Position numbers and translations under genes: made by a program. Shown piece by piece: positions 20,257-28,884 of a DNA stretch of 64,000 nucleotides. The notes under the pieces were generated by a model, which worked only from the letters and a program-made list of their open reading frames with translations, was not told the DNA's origin and did not search any database. The stretch is from Marinobacter sp. (GTDB taxonomy: Bacteria; Pseudomonadota; Gammaproteobacteria; Pseudomonadales; Oleiphilaceae). Within the stretch, counting starts at the first letter, position 1; every line of letters begins with the position of its first letter. The stretch spans positions 1-64,000 of the forward strand of contig JAGYIS010000002.1 of assembly GCA_018402255.1 (NCBI GenBank), read 5' to 3'.

Positions 20257-21435
20257 ATGTTGATCGATTTTTTCCTCGAAGTTCGCCGGGCCAAGGTTCC
20301 GGCCAGTCTGCGGGAGTTTCTTGATCTGCTGGAGGCCATCCAGCAGCGTCTGGCTTTCGCGGATATGGAGGAGTTCTACTACCTGGCGCGGGTGTGCCTG
20401 GTGAAAGATGAGCGACACTTCGATAAGTTTGACCGGGCGTTTCAGGCGTACTTTGAAGGCATCGAAAATCTGGACGAGCTGCTGGAGGCGTTGATTCCCG
20501 ACGACTGGTTGCGGGCCGAGTTCGAGAAGCACCTCAGCGATGAGGAAAAGGCCAAGATAGAGTCTCTCGGTGGTCTTGAAGAGCTGATTGAAACCTTCAA
20601 GAAACGCATGGAAGAGCAGAACGAGCGCCATGCCGGGGGCAACAAGTGGATTGGTACTGGTGGCACCTCACCGTTCGGAGCTAATGGCTACAACCCCGAG
20701 GGCTTCCGTATCGGCCAGAAGAACGGTCGTCACGGCCGGGCGGTCAAGGTCTGGGAAAAACGCGAGTTCAAGGATCTGGACGACAGCATTACCCTGGGTT
20801 TGCGGAACACCAAGGTGGCTTTACGGCGGTTGCGTAAATTTGCCCGACAGGGTGCGGCTGATCAGCTGGACATGGACGATACCATTCGGTCAACGGCGCG
20901 CAATGCCGGTTACCTGGACCTGAAAATGGTGCCGGAGCGGCACAATGCCGTAAAGGTTCTGATCTTTTTTGATGTGGGTGGCTCCATGGACCCCCACGTG
21001 AAGGTTTGCGAAGAATTGTTCTCTGCCGCCAGGCTGGAGTTCAAGCACATGGAGTATTTCTACTTTCATAACTTCATTTATGAAAGTGTCTGGAAGAACA
21101 ATATCCGGCGCATGAACGAGACCATAAGCACCTGGGACCTCCTGCACAAATACACACCGGACTACAAAGTAATCTTTGTGGGGGACGCGACCATGGCGCC
21201 TTACGAGGTTACTCATCCGGGTGGCTCGATCGAGCATTGGAACGATGAGGCCGGTGCCACCTGGTTTCAGCGAATCTCGGATCACTTCCGCAAGGTGGTC
21301 TGGTTGAATCCGCTACCAGAAAGTTACTGGGGCACTGGCGGTTCACTGGGCATAACCAAACAATTGGTCAATAATCATATGTACCCCCTCACGATCGAGG
21401 GCCTTGAATCTGCCATGAAGCAATTGAGCAAATAG
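20257..21435 (+). CDS. CoxE-like VWA domain protein
   Basis: 392-aa cytoplasmic protein. The N-terminal half is helical and charged, then a Gly-rich stretch (about 125-145). A C-terminal VWA domain has the metal site written DVGGSM (near residue 240), with Gly instead of the first Ser of DxSxS. This variant looks like that of the CoxE/DUF58-like branch paired with MoxR ATPases. ATG 20257 is chosen because the conserved start (LIDFFLEVRRAKVP) begins there. Third gene of the VWA-MoxR-VWA set. Confidence 0.87.
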   Translation: MLIDFFLEVRRAKVPASLREFLDLLEAIQQRLAFADMEEFYYLARVCLVKDERHFDKFDRAFQAYFEGIENLDELLEALIPDDWLRAEFEKHLSDEEKAKIESLGGLEELIETFKKRMEEQNERHAGGNKWIGTGGTSPFGANGYNPEGFRIGQKNGRHGRAVKVWEKREFKDLDDSITLGLRNTKVALRRLRKFARQGAADQLDMDDTIRSTARNAGYLDLKMVPERHNAVKVLIFFDVGGSMDPHVKVCEELFSAARLEFKHMEYFYFHNFIYESVWKNNIRRMNETISTWDLLHKYTPDYKVIFVGDATMAPYEVTHPGGSIEHWNDEAGATWFQRISDHFRKVVWLNPLPESYWGTGGSLGITKQLVNNHMYPLTIEGLESAMKQLSK

Positions 21436-21777
21436 TCCAGATTGCCAATTGGTAAACCAAAAAAAAGCCGACGCGGTTGAGGGCGTCGGCAAAGCTCGGC
21501 ATATTCAAGCGGGGGTTGCCTGAAAGGCGCTCCCGCCGCTTCCCCCCAAGCAATCCCCGCGCCATTGAAATATAATCATTGAATATCAATAAGATAGTTC
21601 CTTAGTCTCACTCTACGTACTGCCAGTCCCTCGCTCGCTTCGTGTTTCTGTCAAATTACTCGACACTTTTCCAGCGCAACGTTTGCGAAATCTCGATTTG
21701 GTGAAATGGATACCGTTCTTGGCTGTGGGCGGGTGTTACCCTTTATTTCGAATTGTTACGGCGGGTAATTTTCAATC
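21436..21777. other. 342-bp intergenic region
   Basis: The longest gene-free stretch. Its left half (21456-21580) holds inverted repeats and a minus-strand terminator, described separately as a candidate small RNA. Its right half (about 21600-21777) is the upstream region of the TPR/ExbD operon; I see no convincing -35/-10 pair there, and no open frame that looks coding. Confidence 0.7.
21456..21580 (-). ncRNA. candidate small RNA with intrinsic terminator
   Basis: Read on the minus strand, an AT-rich block with a possible -10 (TATATT, about 21568-21573) precedes a GC-rich structured stretch. It ends in GCCGACGC-loop-GCGTCGGC followed by eight T, a textbook intrinsic terminator (21456-21490). 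Inside are a GGCG-GGAG-CGCC mini-hairpin and a long pairing between 21519-21529 and 21551-21561. GGA in a loop recalls CsrA/RsmA-binding RNAs, but the long stem pairs slightly better on the plus strand, so orientation and identity are uncertain. Confidence 0.35.
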
Positions 21778-22335
21778 GTGAAAACATTGTTCGGCAAACA
21801 AAAATCACAATACTGCCGGATTTCCCCATGGAACAGGGGTCTTTGGGTATCCGGAATCCTTGCTGCGCTGGTCACTACCTCGGTGGCTGCGACAAGTCTT
21901 GATGAGCAGATTGAGCGCCTGACCGCGGAGGTCACCCGGCACTCGGCCTCGGTACATGCGCTGGAGCAACAATTGTTGCATCCGGTGAATACCCGGGTCG
22001 CGGTTTTTCTGACCCTCCAGAACCGCCAGGCCCTCGATCTCGACTCGGTTGAGCTGTTCCTGAATGATCAGCCGGTTGCCTCCCATCTTTATAGCGCCAC
22101 CGAAAGGGCCTCTTTGGAACAGGGTGGCGTGCAACAGCTGTTTATCGGCAATCTGGCCGATGGAAGCCACCAGCTGAAAGCCGTTGTAAACGCCCGTTCT
22201 GTAAACAAGCGGTTTGTCCGGAGGGAGCTTGAGCATCGCTTTGAAAAACGCTCCGGAACTCTTCGACTGCAAATGACGCTGGATGCCCGGGCACCTGACT
22301 ACGAGCCCGACGTGACCTTCAGGGAATGGAAATAG
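21778..22335 (+). CDS. exported coiled-coil protein, first gene of TPR/TolQR operon
   Basis: 185-aa protein starting at GTG. A hydrophobic signal or anchor segment lies at about residues 22-40, then a short coiled coil (EQIERLTAEV...ALEQQLL). A beta-rich C-terminal domain follows, about residues 70-175, ending in charged residues. I recognise no named family. The SD is weak. It begins a run of nine co-directional, mostly overlapping genes and is probably a periplasmic component of the same machine. Confidence 0.72.
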   Translation: MKTLFGKQKSQYCRISPWNRGLWVSGILAALVTTSVAATSLDEQIERLTAEVTRHSASVHALEQQLLHPVNTRVAVFLTLQNRQALDLDSVELFLNDQPVASHLYSATERASLEQGGVQQLFIGNLADGSHQLKAVVNARSVNKRFVRRELEHRFEKRSGTLRLQMTLDARAPDYEPDVTFREWK

Positions 22336-22341
22336 CCAGCC

Positions 22342-23997
22342 ATGACAGGTCAAAAACGTCAGCTCTACAGGTCATCATGGTTACTGGCTCTGGCGATGTC
22401 GCAAGGGATGCTCGCTGCCAGTGCGGACGAGCTGGTGCCAGCGGAGCTTGCCCCCGGTGTTGCCCGTTATGCGTTGGATACCGGTCATCTGGCGCCGGTC
22501 ATTGCGTTGGCACCGACGTTGACAGGCGATTCGGCGGACTACCTCAGAGCACGGGTTCTACTCAGTAGCGGGCAGACGCAAGAGGCCAAGGCGGTGTTGG
22601 AAGGGGTCTTTGCCAGCAATGCCCACCGGGCCGAAGCTGCCCTGGAACTGGCTCGCCTGGCCGTGGCTGAGGGAGACTCGTCCGCCGCGGTTCGCTGGTA
22701 TCAGGAAGCCAGCCGGGTCGGTTTCGGCGAGATTCGTCAGCAAGCCGTCTTTGGTCTGGCTGAGACGGCACGATCACAAGGTCAAGCCGACAGTGCCGGC
22801 CAGTATCTTGCCAGCATGGACGATGGCTACTGGGCAGCCGTGGGCTACATGAATCTGGCTGCGGATTTTGCCAAACAAGACCTCAACCCGTCCCGGGCCC
22901 TGGTTGCCTTGAGAGTGGCCATGGCCATGGCGGTGAAAGATCAGGATCGAACTCGCAGCCGGGATCTGCTGGACCAGCTGTACCTTCGTGCCGGCTTTCT
23001 TTCTGTGCGCACAGAGGAATACGACAAAGCGACGGACTTTCTTGAGAAAGTGTCCCTTGAAAGCTACGCCACCCCCCAGGCGTTGTATCTGCACGGTCTT
23101 GCGTTGTCCGAACGGGGAAATTACCGGGCGGCTATGCAGAGTTGGCACCGGGCCAAGAAGTTCCCGTTGGCGTTTCCCGGGGTGTCGGATGCCTGGCTCG
23201 GTATGGGCCGTGGCTATGATCTGGCGGGCTACCCCGGGCAGGCAGGGGAATCCTGGCTGGCGGCCAACGCTGCTTATGAAGGTGAACGGGTTACCCTGGG
23301 TAAACTGGCGGAAAGAGTCCGGCAGGACGGAGCCTACAAAGCGTTGGTGGAAGACGCGCGCGGGGCGGATGCCCAATGGTTCCTGGCCGACAGTCGCACC
23401 CTGACGCAGCCGCGCCTGGCCTATCTGCTGCGTTTTCTTGAGCAACCCGGTGCGCAAGCAGCGGTGCAACGTGTGGCGCAGCTTGATGATCTATCTCTGA
23501 CCCTGGAGGGTCGCAAGCACGATCTGGATGTTTTTATCCGGGCGATGGAGGGGCATCTTGGCGAAGTTGGAAACCGTTCTGGCAGTGCCGAGCAGGCAAT
23601 GCTTAAGGATATGAATGAGCAGTTGCGTGACTCTCTGGCGCGGATCAGGGACAAAGTGACGCTGCCGGATCAGTCGAGCAAGCTGGGCAATCTTGAGCGG
23701 CGACTGCAAGCCAGTGCCCAACGGCTGGGTTCACTGCAACAACGCGCTTCCGGCCAGTCCAGAGTCATCGATGCGCAGCTGAGGCACGCGCGGCAACTGC
23801 ATGCGGCGACCAGGCGGCTGCAAGCGCAGGTCAGTCAGGTTCGGGTTAGCGCCTCCGCCATACTGGATAGAAAGGTACTGGCGTTTGTTGCTACCGAACA
23901 ACAACGCATGGTGCATGCACTGGACAAAACCGAACAGCAAATTGCTCATCTTTACGAGTACCTGGCCCTGGAGAATATTGAGGAGGGTACACGATGA
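22342..23997 (+). CDS. exported TPR protein with C-terminal coiled coil
   Basis: 551-aa protein. The signal peptide (about 1-27) is followed by about eight degenerate tetratricopeptide-like repeats (residues 30-380) and then a long predicted coiled coil (about 390-545) rich in Gln, Arg and Leu heptads. It should be periplasmic. The gene overlaps the next one by 4 nt (ATGA). It could play the role of a Glt-type periplasmic scaffold in the operon; this is inference from operon context. Confidence 0.78.
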   Translation: MTGQKRQLYRSSWLLALAMSQGMLAASADELVPAELAPGVARYALDTGHLAPVIALAPTLTGDSADYLRARVLLSSGQTQEAKAVLEGVFASNAHRAEAALELARLAVAEGDSSAAVRWYQEASRVGFGEIRQQAVFGLAETARSQGQADSAGQYLASMDDGYWAAVGYMNLAADFAKQDLNPSRALVALRVAMAMAVKDQDRTRSRDLLDQLYLRAGFLSVRTEEYDKATDFLEKVSLESYATPQALYLHGLALSERGNYRAAMQSWHRAKKFPLAFPGVSDAWLGMGRGYDLAGYPGQAGESWLAANAAYEGERVTLGKLAERVRQDGAYKALVEDARGADAQWFLADSRTLTQPRLAYLLRFLEQPGAQAAVQRVAQLDDLSLTLEGRKHDLDVFIRAMEGHLGEVGNRSGSAEQAMLKDMNEQLRDSLARIRDKVTLPDQSSKLGNLERRLQASAQRLGSLQQRASGQSRVIDAQLRHARQLHAATRRLQAQVSQVRVSASAILDRKVLAFVATEQQRMVHALDKTEQQIAHLYEYLALENIEEGTR

Positions 23998-26804
23998 GCC
24001 GTACCGTCCTGGCTTCAAAACTCCTCGTTTCTATGCTGTTGGTAACAACCCTGGTTGGCGGTGTTGTTGCCCAGGAGTCGTTCCGTGTGGAACTGGGGCG
24101 GGATGGTGAAACCCTAGGCGACATGCGCCCGGTATTCCTGAAGTTCGAGAGCCGGCCATTGCCCGCGATATCGCCGGAAGAAGTGGCACGCCGTTATCAG
24201 AAACTGTTTGAAACCTCGGACGAGCCGGAGGTTCGCATTGATGCGCTTAACCGGTTGAACAATATCCGGGATCGATCCGGCCGTGACATTGGTTTTTCTG
24301 AAGAACAGGAAATGGCGGTCTATCAGGAGGCGCTGGCCAGCTACGAGCACATTCTTGAACGAGGGGCTTTTTCCGGTCGTCTTGATGAATTGCTGTATCA
24401 GATGGCAAAAGCTCATGCGCTGACCGGTCAGCACCAGGAGTCCATTCAGCGTTTGCGCCAGTTGGTGGGGCTCTACCCGCGCTCGACCCTGGTGCCGGAA
24501 GCACGGTTCCGTATTGCGGAGGCGGCCTACGCTGCGGGTGATTACCTGGAGGCAGAAAGCGGATATCGACAGCTGATTGAGAGTGACGTTGATCACGAGC
24601 TCACATCCAAAACCCGGTATATGCTCGGGTGGAGTCAGTTCAAACAGGGCGAGCAGGCCTGGAGCCGGGCTGCGGAATCCTTTATGGCATTGCTGGACCA
24701 GCAACTTCCGGATCAGTCGCAGCTGATGACCCCGCCGGAGTCTGCTCTGGACAGGATCGAAGACAGCTTTCGGGTGCTGGCGTTGATGGCATCCAGAACC
24801 GGCGACGCCGGCTCTCTGGCGTCGTGGCTTTCGGGGCGTGACGAGGCAGTCTGGGTCCATCTGGTCTACGACCGGCTGGCGGACCTTCATGCCCTCGAAG
24901 GTCGCTACGCCAGGGCAGTCAGTATCAATTCGGCCTTCGTGGAACGCTATCCTGACCACCGCGCCGGCCCGGAATTCATGGCCCAGAGCGTAGCCTACTG
25001 GCAGATGGCGGGTGACGACCAGCGTGCCCGTGCCGCCAGGGAGGCCTATGTCGCGCAGTACGACTCTGAAATGGGCTACCGTGCGCTCAGCGTCTCTCAG
25101 CAAGGTGTATGGAGAGACTATGCCCGTTTCCTCGGGGATTATTACTATTCAACGGCCACTGGGCTGAACGCAGATGCCCGTTCCCCAGGCGCGCCAGCTG
25201 TCTGGAACAAGGCCGCGGGCTATTACGAAGTGCTCGCCGGGCATTCGTCGTCAACCGGTGAATTACTGCATCTGGCCGGCGACGCCCGTTTGCAGGCGGG
25301 TAATGCCGACCGAGCCATCCAGAATTTCCGCAGCGCGGCTTACGATACCGGCTATGAACGCGCAGCGGAGGCAGGCTGGGCTGCCATCACGGTGCTGAGA
25401 GCCGATCTTGAACCGCAGGCTCGCCGGTCATCGCTGACGGAGCTGAGTCAGGAGGAGCAAAGATTCAGTGATGCATTTGCAGGTGACCAGCGGCTCTCTG
25501 GTTTGCGTGCCGATCTTGCTAATCGCTGGTACGAACTTGGCGATGTCGAACAGGCGCTGAGTTACGCTCGATCAACACTGACTCTGGATCATGCTCAGGC
25601 CGAGCACCGTTATGCCGCCTGGCTGGTGACCGCTGGAGTTCGGCAGCGTAGCGGTGAATTCGGTCTTGAAGAAAGGGCGTGGCGCCAGGCGTTGACCCTG
25701 CTCGAGCAAGAGTCGTCGCTTGAGGATGAGCCCGGTCAAGCTGACCGGATCAGAGAGCAACTGGCAACGGCGATCTATCGGCAAGGTGAGCGGGCCGCAA
25801 GCCACGGCGATGCCACGGTTGCGGTAGCTCACTTTCAACGTGTGAGTTCGGTGTTGCCAGGCTCGGACGTTGCCATCAAAGCGCGGTTTGATGCCGCCAA
25901 CACGCTGTTGAAAGCAGCCCAGTGGCAGACGGCGATAAACGAGTTGAATCGCTTCCGGGCCGATTTCCCGAGTCATCCGCTTGCCGGTGATGTCAGTGAA
26001 AATCTGGTCTATGCCTACCGCGAATCCGGGCAACAGTTGAAAGCAGCCGGCGAGCTGATGCGCGGCGCAGAGCAGGCTCCGGAGCCGTGGCCCCTGAAGC
26101 TGCGGGCTGCAGAGATCTACCACCAGGCCAGTGCAACGTCGGATCGCAACGTCATCTATCGGCAATGGCTGGCCATTGCACCGACGCCAGAGAATGGCGG
26201 AGAACACCTTCAGCAACAGACCATGCGTCAACGGCTGATCGAGTCAGAGCCTGATGCCGATGCCATTCGCCAGGCTCTGGTTGCCAGTGAGGCAGACAGC
26301 CCCTGGCACTCGGAGGAGACCTTGGTCTGGGCCGGGCAGGCGTCGCTGGTGTTGGGCGCCCAGGTGGCGGAGAACTTTGCCCGGATTGCCTTGGTTCACC
26401 CGCTCGAAGCGTCACTGGCCCGTAAGCAGCGAGCCCTGGAACAGGCCCAGAAGTATTTCCTTGAGGCTGAGTCGTTTGCTGGTGAGGCGGTGCTATCTGA
26501 AGTCCTGTACCGCCGTGCGGAGCTCTATCGGACGCTGGCCAAAGACCTGATGGCGTCCGAAGTGCCGAAGGAACTGAACGAGCTGGAAACCATGCAATAC
26601 CAGATGTTGCTGGAGGAAGAAGCTTACCCCCTTGAGGAGCGTGCGATGGATCTGCACACCCGCAATCACGGGCGCCTGACGAGCCATGGCTTTGATGCCT
26701 GGATTGAGCGAAGCCTTGATACGCTGGCCGACATGCACCCGGGTCGTTACGAGCGTGAGCTGCGCTGGATGAGCTGGAACATGGAGGAGAACGACGGTGT
26801 CTGA
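23994..26804 (+). CDS. large exported TPR protein (GltC/GltD-like candidate)
   Basis: 936-aa protein with a cleavable signal peptide (about 1-27) and tetratricopeptide repeats over most of its length, including the canonical block near 120-200 (QMAKAHALTGQHQESIQ). A strong GGAGGG SD precedes the ATG, which overlaps the preceding stop. Probably periplasmic, and the largest part of the cluster. In Myxococcus, exported TPR proteins sit beside AglR/Q/S and GltG, which is the basis of my comparison; sequence identity was not tested. Confidence 0.78.
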   Translation: MSRTVLASKLLVSMLLVTTLVGGVVAQESFRVELGRDGETLGDMRPVFLKFESRPLPAISPEEVARRYQKLFETSDEPEVRIDALNRLNNIRDRSGRDIGFSEEQEMAVYQEALASYEHILERGAFSGRLDELLYQMAKAHALTGQHQESIQRLRQLVGLYPRSTLVPEARFRIAEAAYAAGDYLEAESGYRQLIESDVDHELTSKTRYMLGWSQFKQGEQAWSRAAESFMALLDQQLPDQSQLMTPPESALDRIEDSFRVLALMASRTGDAGSLASWLSGRDEAVWVHLVYDRLADLHALEGRYARAVSINSAFVERYPDHRAGPEFMAQSVAYWQMAGDDQRARAAREAYVAQYDSEMGYRALSVSQQGVWRDYARFLGDYYYSTATGLNADARSPGAPAVWNKAAGYYEVLAGHSSSTGELLHLAGDARLQAGNADRAIQNFRSAAYDTGYERAAEAGWAAITVLRADLEPQARRSSLTELSQEEQRFSDAFAGDQRLSGLRADLANRWYELGDVEQALSYARSTLTLDHAQAEHRYAAWLVTAGVRQRSGEFGLEERAWRQALTLLEQESSLEDEPGQADRIREQLATAIYRQGERAASHGDATVAVAHFQRVSSVLPGSDVAIKARFDAANTLLKAAQWQTAINELNRFRADFPSHPLAGDVSENLVYAYRESGQQLKAAGELMRGAEQAPEPWPLKLRAAEIYHQASATSDRNVIYRQWLAIAPTPENGGEHLQQQTMRQRLIESEPDADAIRQALVASEADSPWHSEETLVWAGQASLVLGAQVAENFARIALVHPLEASLARKQRALEQAQKYFLEAESFAGEAVLSEVLYRRAELYRTLAKDLMASEVPKELNELETMQYQMLLEEEAYPLEERAMDLHTRNHGRLTSHGFDAWIERSLDTLADMHPGRYERELRWMSWNMEENDGV

Positions 26805-27291
26805 ACCCTTTAACTGCTGGAAACGAGGGCTTTTGTTGGTTGTGATTATGGGCCTGGGTGCCTGCGCCTCAGCCCCGCCAGACCCGGATATTGCGGAGAC
26901 TCGAGTGCAGCCCGTGTATTCCCCGGAACAGGCGCGGGAATGGGCGCAAGCCGGGTTTCAGGCGCATCAGAGAGGTGATGTTGAGGGGGCGATGGAGGCT
27001 TGGCAGCAGTCAGTGTCTCTGGATCCGTCCAATGCGGCAACTGTGAACAATCTGGCCTTGTTGCTGAAGCAGCAGAATCGGTTCCGGGAGGCCGCAAGTT
27101 TACTGGAGCAGGGCCTGGCTGCTGCGCCCGAGGTTGCGGAACTGCATTACAACTTGGCCGTCATCTCGGAGTTGTACCTGCTCGATCTTGAGGCAGCGCT
27201 GACTCACTACCAACGCTATCGCTCGCTGGTGGGTGATGACGAAAAGCAGGTCGCGGGCTGGATTGCTGACCTTGAGCGGAGGCTGCAATGA
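26797..27291 (+). CDS. TPR lipoprotein (GltE-like candidate)
   Basis: 164-aa lipoprotein. The start is GTG 26797, inside the preceding gene, with GGAGGAG about 6 nt upstream. The signal ends in lipobox GLGAC (Cys about 24). Two or three TPR motifs follow (AQAGFQAHQRGDVEGAMEAW and ATVNNLALLLKQQ). Likely anchored to the outer membrane facing the periplasm. Overlaps its neighbours at both ends, so it is translationally coupled to them. Confidence 0.82.
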   Translation: MSEPFNCWKRGLLLVVIMGLGACASAPPDPDIAETRVQPVYSPEQAREWAQAGFQAHQRGDVEGAMEAWQQSVSLDPSNAATVNNLALLLKQQNRFREAASLLEQGLAAAPEVAELHYNLAVISELYLLDLEAALTHYQRYRSLVGDDEKQVAGWIADLERRLQ

Positions 27292-27638
27292 TCACTCGTC
27301 GCCCGTTCCTCCCACTCTGCCTGATCCTTGTGTCGGGTTTGTTATCGCAACCAGTCCTGGCTGGCCAGCCAAAGAGCGGTGGAGCGTCTTCGCCCGGGCT
27401 AACGGTAGCCGGTATATCCGCGAGCGCCGGCGAGGACGATCCCAGGGTGCTCTACATTCTGCCCTGGCAGAACCCGAGCTTACCGCGTCGCCCTCGGGCC
27501 GAGCTCAACAATCACGCCCCGAATCTTTTAGAACCTTCCTTGCCCCGTGCCCTGGAGAACCATCGCCAGTTTCGGGACACCCTGAACCCACTGGTGCTGG
27601 AGCCGATAACGATCGGCACCGACCAGGGCCAACCGTGA
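27288..27638 (+). CDS. small exported protein of unknown function
   Basis: 116-aa protein. A clear signal peptide (about 1-25, cleavage near VLA-GQ) is followed by a low-complexity, Pro/Arg/Asn-rich mature part without recognised domain. Start overlaps the previous stop (ATGA). The gene is real by position and coupling, but nothing in the sequence indicates a function beyond being periplasmic. Confidence 0.7.
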   Translation: MITRRPFLPLCLILVSGLLSQPVLAGQPKSGGASSPGLTVAGISASAGEDDPRVLYILPWQNPSLPRRPRAELNNHAPNLLEPSLPRALENHRQFRDTLNPLVLEPITIGTDQGQP

Positions 27639-27663
27639 CTCAGCAGTAAACGGAGACAGACTG

Positions 27664-28311
27664 ATGCTCGATACCATTGTTCGTTTTTTTCAGGAAGGCG
27701 GTCCCTTCATGTACCCCATTGCTTTGGTGCTGGCTCTGGGCCTGGCCATTACTCTTGAGCGTTTTCTGTATCTCGGTGCCGTGCGCCGGCGAAACCGGCT
27801 GGCGTTCGAGCGGGGCATCTTGCCGGCGCTGCAAAAGCGGGATTACCAGCGCGCCATGAAAGCGGCCACCAACTCTGACAGCGCCATCGCTTCTGTTCTC
27901 GGTGCCGGAATTGCACGTTTGCTGAACAACAGCCGGCGGGAAGACATTGAATATGCGATGGAAGAGGGCCTGATGGAAGTGCTACCAAGGCTGGAAAAAC
28001 GCACACAGTACCTGGCGACTCTGGCGAATGTGGCGACCTTGCTAGGGCTCCTTGGAACCATTATCGGCCTGATTGCTGCGTTTACCGCAGTCGCTGCGGC
28101 TGATCCCGCTCAAAAAGCGAGCTTGCTCTCGGAGAGTATTTCCGTGGCCATGAACACCACGGCGTTTGGCCTGATGTCAGCCATTCCTTTGCTGTTGTTC
28201 CACGCATTGCTGCAAACCCGCACCAACGAAATTGTCGACAGTTTTGAAATGGCCGGGGTCAAGCTGCTGAATATGGTCTCGGAGCCAGGCGCCGGCAAGG
28301 CTATCGCCTGA
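27664..28311 (+). CDS. MotA/TolQ/ExbB family proton channel protein
   Basis: 215-aa inner-membrane protein with three transmembrane helices (about 15-37, 118-145 and 158-182). The family signature ANVATLLGLLGTIIGLIAAF is in the second helix and MNTTAFGLMSAIPLLL in the third. With the two ExbD-like proteins it should form a proton-driven stator of the TolQ-TolR/ExbB-ExbD class. Closest functional analogy is AglR of the Myxococcus gliding motor, by neighbourhood rather than by measured similarity. Confidence 0.9.
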   Translation: MLDTIVRFFQEGGPFMYPIALVLALGLAITLERFLYLGAVRRRNRLAFERGILPALQKRDYQRAMKAATNSDSAIASVLGAGIARLLNNSRREDIEYAMEEGLMEVLPRLEKRTQYLATLANVATLLGLLGTIIGLIAAFTAVAAADPAQKASLLSESISVAMNTTAFGLMSAIPLLLFHALLQTRTNEIVDSFEMAGVKLLNMVSEPGAGKAIA

Positions 28312-28353
28312 TGCATCCCGTCTTCCAGCCAGAGTAAACAGGAGTATGGCGAT

Positions 28354-28884
28354 ATGAGACGCAGACATCGCAGGCTGACAACCCAGGCGGATCTGGACAT
28401 CACGGCGTTCCTGAATCTGATGATTGTACTGGTGCCGGTGCTGCTGCTCGGCATGGTGTTCAGTCAGATCCGCATGATTGAGCTGAACTTCCCGGGCATG
28501 GACGCCGGGCAGGCGCCCGATTCAGAAAACTTCCGGTTGGTGGTCACGGTCATACCCGGCGGGCTGGAAGTGGCAGACAGTGAGCGTGGGCTGATCGAGG
28601 TGTTGCCGGTTAAAAATGGTGTTCAGGACTATCAGGGGCTCAGCGCAGTGCTGCAGCAGATCAAGTCGCGCATGCCCGATAAAACCGACGTGACCCTGGA
28701 AGTAGGGCCGGACGTGGACTATCAGACGCTGGTGTCTGTCATGGACGCGGTGAGGTCTTATCCAGCGGTGGTGGCTGCCAGTGTGGTCAATGCCGAGCTG
28801 TTCCCGAATGTTTCCCTGATGGATGCTGATGAGAGTCGGGTTCTTGCCGAGCGAGCGGTAGCGCGTGAGGGGGGTGGCGCATGA
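28354..28884 (+). CDS. ExbD/TolR-like protein with Asn at the proton-carrier site
   Basis: 176-aa protein. A short basic cytoplasmic N terminus is followed by one transmembrane helix (about 17-38) and a periplasmic ExbD/TolR domain. Aligning TAFLNLMIVLV to the E. coli ExbD segment TPFIDVMLVLL places Asn21 where ExbD has its essential Asp25. The subunit may thus not carry protons itself. It overlaps the second ExbD-like gene by 4 nt; the two probably assemble as a heterodimer within the TolQ-like pentamer. Confidence 0.87.
   Translation: MRRRHRRLTTQADLDITAFLNLMIVLVPVLLLGMVFSQIRMIELNFPGMDAGQAPDSENFRLVVTVIPGGLEVADSERGLIEVLPVKNGVQDYQGLSAVLQQIKSRMPDKTDVTLEVGPDVDYQTLVSVMDAVRSYPAVVAASVVNAELFPNVSLMDADESRVLAERAVAREGGGA

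Noticed and set aside
21389..21589. 66-codon minus-strand frame over the intergenic hairpins
   Set aside because: It reads through a terminator stem and into the VWA gene end; composition does not look coding.
21560..21600. Fur box in the AT-rich segment before the candidate small RNA
   Set aside because: Only one half resembles the GATAAT repeats; too many mismatches to support a PrrF-like Fur-regulated RNA.
24114..25103. Minus-strand open frame opposite the large TPR gene
   Set aside because: TPR pattern and operon overlaps support the plus-strand gene; the antisense frame has no features.
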